From positions 1 to 10,211 of the forward strand of contig JADYZA010000001.1 in NCBI GenBank assembly GCA_020853375.1: DNA of 10,211 bases. The letters are read 5' to 3'. The notes under the pieces were generated by a model that was not told the DNA's origin, did not search any database, and saw nothing but the letters and a program-made list of their open reading frames with translations. Below are positions 6,372 to 10,211 of the stretch, one piece after another. The number at the start of each line of letters is the position of its first letter. Within the stretch, counting starts at the first letter, position 1. This DNA comes from Verrucomicrobiota bacterium. Lineage in GTDB: Bacteria; Verrucomicrobiota; Kiritimatiellia; Kiritimatiellales; Tichowtungiaceae. Made by a program: the position numbers and the translations under genes.

Positions 6372-7673
6372 AGTCTCTTTTCGGTTCAGCATGCTGACGG
6401 GTTGCCTTGTGCTTTGAAGAACCGCCTGCCAGACCCATCCGTGGGGATCAACCAGTTTGCGGTCTCCAATCATCGAGATCGGCAAATGAACCAGTCGGTG
6501 ATTGTGCAACCCGACGACCATGCCGGTTTTTCCGGCCATTGCCGCATGCATGGCGTTGTAGCCGAGGAATAGGCAGTACTCTGCATCGTTGGCATTGGCT
6601 GGCGTGCTACGGATCAGATAGCTCGGATCAAAATACTTGATGTTGATTTCGGTGTTCCGCGAAGCAAACCAGCGTTGCATTTCATCGCGCAGGAATACGC
6701 CAATATCCGCCAGCTTTTTGTTGCCGGATTTGTCTTTGGTTTCACCGTGCGCAATCAGATTTTGTCCCGCTCCTTCGGCTACGACCACGACGGCGTGATC
6801 TTTTCGCTCCAAGCGCAGGCGTAGATGTTCAAAAAATCCATTCTGTCCGTCTAAATCAAACGGAACCTCAGGGACTAGGCAGAAGTTGACGTTGCTGTTA
6901 GAGGTGGCGGTTGAGGCCGCTATCCAGCCTGATTCGCGGCCCATCAGTTTTACGAGTCCGACTCCATGTCGTACAGATTTGGCCTCGGCGTGGGCGCACT
7001 TGACCACTTCCCAGGCGCCTTGCACTGCTGTTTCATAACCAAACGATCGCTCAATTACGCCGATGTCGTTATCAATCGTTTTCGGCACGCCGATCACAGC
7101 AATTTTCAGATTCTGCGCGGTGATTTCTTCTTGGATATCACGCGAGCCCCGCAATGTGCCGTCGCCGCCGATCGTGATTAGAACGTTCACTTTGTAGTGG
7201 ATAAGTGTGCGAACCATCTCTTTTGGATCTTGCGGGCCGCGCGAAGATTTCAGAATTGTTCCGCCTTTTTCGTGTATCTCATCGGTGTTATCGGTGCTCA
7301 GTTCAACTGGCGGATGAAAGTATTTTGCAACGAGCCCTTCGTAACCATACTGAAAGCCGAGCACTTTTTTGACACCATAGCCTTCATGTGCGCAAAAGGT
7401 TACCGCACGGATCACGTCGTTCAGCCCAGGGCAAAGACCGCCGCAGGTTACGATGCCGACGATCACCTCTTCCGGCTTGAAATAAATTTTTTCCCGTGCG
7501 CCAGCACGCTGGAAATATTCAATTTCATCCACCGGAAACCCCTTAGTATAATCCGTTGTATGAACATTTCGGATTACGCCGTTATCGTCATGGAAAAATT
7601 TCTGCTTCTTCGCTTTAAACGGAGAATCAATTTTGCACTCACCCAGCGTATCGATTGGAATAATTCTTCCCAT
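6363..7673 (-). CDS. pfkA: 6-phosphofructokinase (clade X-like, probably ATP-dependent)
   Basis: The enzyme phosphorylates fructose 6-phosphate to the 1,6-bisphosphate in glycolysis. The product is 436 aa from the chosen start. Motifs in order are GGLCPGLNDVIR (78-89), KSSRG, IGGDGTLRG (168-176), PKTIDNDIG (197-205), SFGYETA, MGRESGW (244-250) and EVPFDLDG. Gly in GGDGT favours ATP as donor, because PPi-dependent enzymes usually carry Asp there. The Lys in PKTIDND is shared with PPi enzymes but also with plant and trypanosome ATP-dependent ones. A frame extending upstream to an ATG at 7790 adds 39 low-complexity residues. I prefer the ATG at 7673, because an AGGGGGA ribosome-binding site precedes it and the family N-terminus starts nearby. 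The gene is divergent from the enolase-family gene and convergent with nnr. The symbol is by family; pfp is the alternative if it is PPi-dependent. Confidence 0.9.
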   Translation of the reverse strand: MGRIIPIDTLGECKIDSPFKAKKQKFFHDDNGVIRNVHTTDYTKGFPVDEIEYFQRAGAREKIYFKPEEVIVGIVTCGGLCPGLNDVIRAVTFCAHEGYGVKKVLGFQYGYEGLVAKYFHPPVELSTDNTDEIHEKGGTILKSSRGPQDPKEMVRTLIHYKVNVLITIGGDGTLRGSRDIQEEITAQNLKIAVIGVPKTIDNDIGVIERSFGYETAVQGAWEVVKCAHAEAKSVRHGVGLVKLMGRESGWIAASTATSNSNVNFCLVPEVPFDLDGQNGFFEHLRLRLERKDHAVVVVAEGAGQNLIAHGETKDKSGNKKLADIGVFLRDEMQRWFASRNTEINIKYFDPSYLIRSTPANANDAEYCLFLGYNAMHAAMAGKTGMVVGLHNHRLVHLPISMIGDRKLVDPHGWVWQAVLQSTRQPVSMLNRKETSP

Positions 7674-7677
7674 AAAA

Positions 7678-7684
7678 TCCCCCT
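7678..7684 (-). promoter_or_regulatory. Ribosome-binding site of the phosphofructokinase gene
   Basis: On the - strand AGGGGGA is followed by TTTT and ATG at 7673. It decides the start over the upstream ATG at 7790, which would add residues unlike the family. Confidence 0.55.
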
Positions 7685-7702
7685 GACTTTGAACAGCTCC
7701 TG

Positions 7703-7708
7703 AATATA
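7703..7708 (-). promoter_or_regulatory. Possible -10 box of the phosphofructokinase gene
   Basis: TATATT on the - strand lies about 30 nt before the start codon. No good -35 hexamer stands 16-18 nt upstream, so this is only a weak candidate. Confidence 0.25.
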
Positions 7709-7780
7709 GGGAAGCCGCTTGCGAATCACACGAATTTCTACGTATTTTTTGCACAGAGGGCCGATTGCCTAGGGGATGGA

Positions 7781-7809
7781 TTGACTTCATTCGATGCCTG
7801 ACCTAGAAA
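7781..7809 (+). promoter_or_regulatory. Candidate sigma-70 promoter of the enolase-family gene
   Basis: TTGACT (7781-7786) is followed, after 17 nt, by TAGAAA (7804-7809). That is 5 of 6 and 4 of 6 matches to the consensus. A start point near 7816 would leave a ~55-nt leader before the ATG at 7871. Confidence 0.4.
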
Positions 7810-7858
7810 CTCTAACTGCGCCTAGCTGTATACGCGGGTTTCGGAAAGCGCTTTTTAC

Positions 7859-7862
7859 GGAG
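7859..7862 (+). promoter_or_regulatory. Ribosome-binding site of the enolase-family gene
   Basis: GGAG is 8 nt before the ATG at 7871 but only 2 nt before the ATG at 7865, so it selects the second start. Confidence 0.6.
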
Positions 7863-7870
7863 AAATGCTC

Positions 7871-9163
7871 ATGATTCGGATCGCCAAGACACAGAGTGCG
7901 GTTGAGCGAGAACCTCTTGTTGCTCCGTTTGGGTTTAAGGGAGGCTATCTCAGCGAGCTTTGGCAGAGTGCCGTGCTTCTGGAAAGTGAGAGCGGCAAGC
8001 AGGGACTTGGGCTGGGAACCCAGAGTACGCTGTGGTCCGATGCCGGGGTTTTCACTTCTATGAATGAAACGGATGGCAATGCAGTGATGCATCGCATGAC
8101 GATTCACGCCCTAGAACTTGCCAGAAGTATTCCATTTGAAACGCCCATAGAATTGCTGACACAGCTTCTTGAGCCGACCTGGGAGTATGGGAAGCAGATT
8201 ACAGGGCGTAACAACCTTCGTATGACTTTTGCGTTGAATGCGCTCGTTGCCGTGGATAATGCGGCTTGGCAGTTAATGGCCGCAGAACAGGATATCACGT
8301 TGTTTGATCAGATGGTTCCGGCTTCGCTTCGTTCTGCGCTCAGTCGGAGGGCCGGCGAGCTGGCGGCTGTTCCGCTGATGAGCTACGGCGTTCCGTTGGC
8401 CAGCATCGTTAAGACGGTGGATGACGGCTGTTTCTTCCTCAAAATAAAAATCGGTAGTGATCCGGACGGCGATGGAGATCTCGATAAAATGTTGGCCTGG
8501 GACAAGCGGCGTCTCTTGGAAATCCATGAGGCGCTCAAAAACCGGGAAACACCGTACACTGACAGCGGGCATATCCCTTACTACTTGGATGCCAACGGTC
8601 GATACGACACCAAGGAAAGGCTGATTCGGTTTTTAGATCATGCGGACTCTATTGGAGCGCTTGACCGTATTCTGCTTTTGGAAGAACCATTCCCTGAAGA
8701 GTGTCTTGTGGATGTTTCAGATTTGCCTGTTCGGCTGGTTGCCGACGAAAGCGCTCATTCGGACAAAGAGGCATTGGATCGTATCGAACTCGGCTACCGT
8801 GCGATTGCGCTCAAACCGATTGCTAAAACTATGAGCATGAGTCTCAAAATTGCTCAACTAGCGCATGATCGGGGTGTTCCCTGTTTCTGCGCCGACCTGA
8901 CTGTTAATCCGATTCTCGTCGATTGGAATAAAAACATTGCGGCTCGTCTAGCACCATTGCCCGGCATGAAGGTCGGTGTGCTGGAAAGTAATGGTCACCA
9001 AAATTATAAAAATTGGGAACGCATGAAAAGCTACCATCCTTGCCACGGAGCACCTTGGACGGAGGTGTGCGACGGCTTGTTTCATCCCACGGACGATTTT
9101 TATGACCGTAGCGGCGGCATCTTTGAGATCAGTCCTCACTACAAGCATCTGGTCTCGAAATAA
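7871..9163 (+). CDS. Enolase-superfamily enzyme (mandelate racemase/muconate cycloisomerase-like)
   Basis: The enzyme probably abstracts a proton alpha to a carboxylate with Mg2+ in a TIM barrel. Counting from the ATG at 7871 (430 aa), an N-terminal capping domain (about 1-130) precedes the barrel. Expected active-site positions are visible: KIK (K191 and K193), the metal ligands D240 (LDANGRYD), E271/E272 (LLEEPFPEE) and D292/E293 (ADES), and K315 (ALKPIAK). K193 and K315 on opposite faces fit a racemase/epimerase or a dehydratase/cycloisomerase. The substrate cannot be read from sequence, and no transporter, peptidase or sugar gene is adjacent to hint at one. The C-terminus (about 376-430) is rich in His, Trp and Tyr. 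The ATG at 7865 adds two residues but is too close to the ribosome-binding site. A terminator follows the gene. Confidence 0.85.
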   Translation: MIRIAKTQSAVEREPLVAPFGFKGGYLSELWQSAVLLESESGKQGLGLGTQSTLWSDAGVFTSMNETDGNAVMHRMTIHALELARSIPFETPIELLTQLLEPTWEYGKQITGRNNLRMTFALNALVAVDNAAWQLMAAEQDITLFDQMVPASLRSALSRRAGELAAVPLMSYGVPLASIVKTVDDGCFFLKIKIGSDPDGDGDLDKMLAWDKRRLLEIHEALKNRETPYTDSGHIPYYLDANGRYDTKERLIRFLDHADSIGALDRILLLEEPFPEECLVDVSDLPVRLVADESAHSDKEALDRIELGYRAIALKPIAKTMSMSLKIAQLAHDRGVPCFCADLTVNPILVDWNKNIAARLAPLPGMKVGVLESNGHQNYKNWERMKSYHPCHGAPWTEVCDGLFHPTDDFYDRSGGIFEISPHYKHLVSK

Positions 9164-9217
9164 TCAGGATGAATACATTTGGATATTCGATTAACTTTTT
9201 GGTGTGAACAGATATAG

Positions 9218-9253
9218 AAAACCCGCTTCCCAAAGTTTGGAAAGCGGGTTTTT
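9218..9253. terminator. Bidirectional rho-independent terminator
   Basis: AAAACCCGCTT (9218-9228) pairs perfectly with AAGCGGGTTTT (9242-9252). A mismatched inner stem CCCA/TTGGA continues it, with a T-run on + and, through the left A-run, a T-run on -. It lies between the convergent enolase-family gene and ahpC and can serve both. The inner part, TTCCCAAAGTTTGGAA (9227-9242), resembles the palindromic repeats in nnr and tolB. Confidence 0.9.
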
Positions 9254-9274
9254 CAAGCTTGTCGGCTTCGAGTC

Positions 9275-9838
9275 TTAAATTTTCCCAACAAGATCGAGGC
9301 CGGGCGTGAGGGTCTCATCGCCGGGCTGCCAAGCCGCGGGACAGACTTGGTCTCCATGTTCTCGAACGAATTTAGCCGCCTCAAGCTTGCGAAGTGACTC
9401 GACAGCACTACGTCCGATGCCAAGATCGTGCATTTCAACGGTTTTTAGCACACCATCCGGATCGATAATAAACGTTCCGCGCAGGGCTAGGCCGTTTTCT
9501 TCCATGTAGGTACCGAATGTTCGGCTGATGTTGCCGGTTGGGTCGGCGCCCATCGGATAATTAACCGTTTTAATGGCGTCTGAGCTGTCGTGCCAAGCCT
9601 TATGAGCGAAGGCCGTATCGGTGCTGATGCTGATGATTTCTGCGCCGAGCTTTTTAAATTTAGGATACAGCTGAGCCGCTTCTTTGAGTTCGGTTGGGCA
9701 AACAAAGGTGAAGTCAGCGGGATAAAAGATCACGACAACCCACCTTCCTTTGTAGTCTGAGAGTTTTATTTTTTTTATCTCTTCGTTATGGAATACGTCC
9801 ATTTCGAAGTCCGGCACTTGTTTCCCTATGTTGAGCAT
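9275..9838 (-). CDS. ahpC: Alkyl hydroperoxide reductase AhpC (typical 2-Cys peroxiredoxin)
   Basis: AhpC reduces hydrogen peroxide, organic peroxides and peroxynitrite in the cytoplasm. The product is 187 aa, the same length as E. coli AhpC, and ends in the same LVGKI. The peroxidatic centre is P40-x-x-x-T44-x-x-C47 within FTFVCPTE. The resolving cysteine is C166 in EHGDQVCPAAW, and R120 fits the conserved active-site Arg. STDTAFAHKAWH and DPTGNISRTFG are family motifs. An upstream ATG at 10003 in frame would add 55 non-conserved residues. The ATG at 9838 is chosen because a strong AAGGAGA site precedes it. No ahpF or thioredoxin reductase gene is adjacent, so its reductant is encoded elsewhere. 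The gene is monocistronic, with its own promoter and terminator. Confidence 0.96.
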   Translation of the reverse strand: MLNIGKQVPDFEMDVFHNEEIKKIKLSDYKGRWVVVIFYPADFTFVCPTELKEAAQLYPKFKKLGAEIISISTDTAFAHKAWHDSSDAIKTVNYPMGADPTGNISRTFGTYMEENGLALRGTFIIDPDGVLKTVEMHDLGIGRSAVESLRKLEAAKFVREHGDQVCPAAWQPGDETLTPGLDLVGKI

Positions 9839-9843
9839 ACTCT

Positions 9844-9850
9844 TCTCCTT
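9844..9850 (-). promoter_or_regulatory. Strong ribosome-binding site of ahpC
   Basis: AAGGAGA on the - strand is 5 nt from the ATG at 9838, the best Shine-Dalgarno match in the window. It decides the start against the in-frame ATG at 10003. Confidence 0.8.
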
Positions 9851-9881
9851 TGTTAGCGGCTCCAATTTAAATATGACCAAT

Positions 9882-9909
9882 ATGATAGGGATTATGTGCG
9901 GATAATCAA
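9882..9909 (-). promoter_or_regulatory. Candidate ahpC promoter with embedded operator
   Basis: On the - strand TTGATT (9909-9904) and TATCAT (9887-9882) are separated by 16 nt. Transcription would start near 9875, giving a ~37-nt leader. The inverted repeat GATTATGTGCGGATAATC (9890-9907, 6-bp arms, 6-nt spacer) fills the spacer and overlaps the -35 box, a position suited to a repressor or redox regulator. It does not match the OxyR spacing, and its arms run opposite to the Fur/PerR consensus. Confidence 0.5.
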
Positions 9910-9991
9910 TAGGATTCTTTAGGTATATTTGGAATCTAGGGTGGCGAAAAAGGTTCGTTTTGATTGGTTGAAAATATTTGCCCCAAAATAG

Positions 9992-10019
9992 TTGACAGCT
10001 CATTCATTTCCGCTAAAGT
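9992..10019 (+). promoter_or_regulatory. Possible promoter upstream of the tRNA
   Basis: TTGACA (9992-9997) is followed after 16 nt by TAAAGT (10014-10019): a perfect -35 and a 4-of-6 -10. It would give a ~160-nt leader before the tRNA. TATACT at 10138-10143 is a closer alternative -10 but lacks a -35 box. Confidence 0.3.
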
Positions 10020-10186
10020 CGCTCCCCTTTGTGTGACAGACCAAGCAGTTGTTGGTGTTTGCGCAGAGTAATTTAGGACTAAATGGGTGTAGAAAAGAGT
10101 CTGTTTCTTGGAGTAAAAAACGGGGGACAGCACTTTTTATACTTTTTTATTTTTGGATGAGAGAAGCGCGAGCACGGGGGAATACC

Positions 10187-10211
10187 GCCCACGTAGCTCA
10201 GTTGGTAGAGC
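10187..10211 (+). tRNA. tRNA, 5' end only (cut by window edge)
   Basis: The 5' acceptor strand GCCCACG (10187-10193), then T8-A9, a D-stem GCTC/GAGC (10196-10199 and 10208-10211) and an AGTTGGTA D-loop are all canonical. The anticodon lies outside the window, so identity is unknown. The 5' end resembles some bacterial tRNA-Thr genes, which is only a guess. Confidence 0.88.

Larger units (their letters stand above)
9839..10186. other. 348-bp intergenic region between ahpC and the tRNA
   Basis: Besides the ahpC promoter and ribosome-binding site, this AT-rich stretch has no convincing coding region. Short open frames on the - strand (for example 9936-10133) lack ribosome-binding sites and recognisable sequence. 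On + it holds a possible promoter at 9992-10019 and a TATACT near 10138. Confidence 0.6.

Noticed and set aside
7674..7790. N-terminal 39-residue extension of the phosphofructokinase from the ATG at 7790
   Set aside because: It has no ribosome-binding site and unfamiliar sequence, and it would cover the promoter region. The ATG at 7673 has AGGGGGA before it and fits the family N-terminus.
7768..7825. Three CCTAG pentamers in the divergent gap as an operator
   Set aside because: CTAG occurs in many other places in the window and the spacings are irregular, so there is no specific support.
9839..10003. N-terminal 55-residue extension of AhpC
   Set aside because: The frame is open but not conserved and it runs through the likely promoter. 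The ATG at 9838 has a strong ribosome-binding site and gives the family length.
9936..10133. Small - strand open frame (65 codons) in the ahpC-tRNA gap
   Set aside because: No ribosome-binding site, no recognisable motif and erratic composition; judged non-coding.

Overview
This window looks like a chromosomal segment from a Gram-negative member of the PVC superphylum, most likely Kiritimatiellota or a near relative. That placement is inference. It rests on a secreted repeat protein ending in a D-x-D-x-D-G-I-P-D-W-W-E calcium-loop motif plus a short C-terminal domain, a style common in Kiritimatiellota and Verrucomicrobia, and on an outer membrane shown by TolB and the Pal lipoprotein. No phage, integrase, transposase, CRISPR or plasmid genes are visible.

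Layout. Bases 1-6371 read on the + strand: the 3' end of a surface or secreted protein, then tolB, pal, an inner-membrane protein with two degenerate GGDEF domains, pdxJ (broken by one in-frame TAG) and nnr. Spacings run from a 37-bp gap to direct overlaps, so tolB to nnr is probably one transcription unit. nnr converges on a 6-phosphofructokinase gene on the - strand and overlaps it by 9 bp. A 197-bp divergent gap then leads to an enolase-superfamily enzyme on +. A bidirectional hairpin terminator separates that gene from ahpC on -. A 348-bp intergenic region, holding the ahpC promoter with an embedded inverted repeat, leads to the first 25 nt of a tRNA on + at the window edge.

How the genes work together. 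TolB and Pal belong to the Tol-Pal outer-membrane constriction system; tolQ, tolR and tolA are not seen here. PdxJ makes pyridoxine 5'-phosphate and Nnr repairs hydrated NAD(P)H. Phosphofructokinase is glycolytic and AhpC removes peroxides.

Most unusual. (1) A short palindromic repeat, consensus near TTTTCCAAGCATTGGAAA, lies inside genes. Two identical 18-nt copies sit 31 bp apart in nnr and are read in different frames. A close relative is in tolB, more diverged ones are in pdxJ, and a similar inverted core forms the hairpin of the terminator after the enolase-family gene. It carries no stop codon in any frame, so it resembles a protein-tolerated palindromic element. (2) pdxJ has a lone amber codon between two fully conserved halves. 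(3) The tandem GGDEF protein has lost its catalytic signatures but keeps an RxxD inhibitory-site pattern, suggesting a c-di-GMP receptor rather than a synthase.
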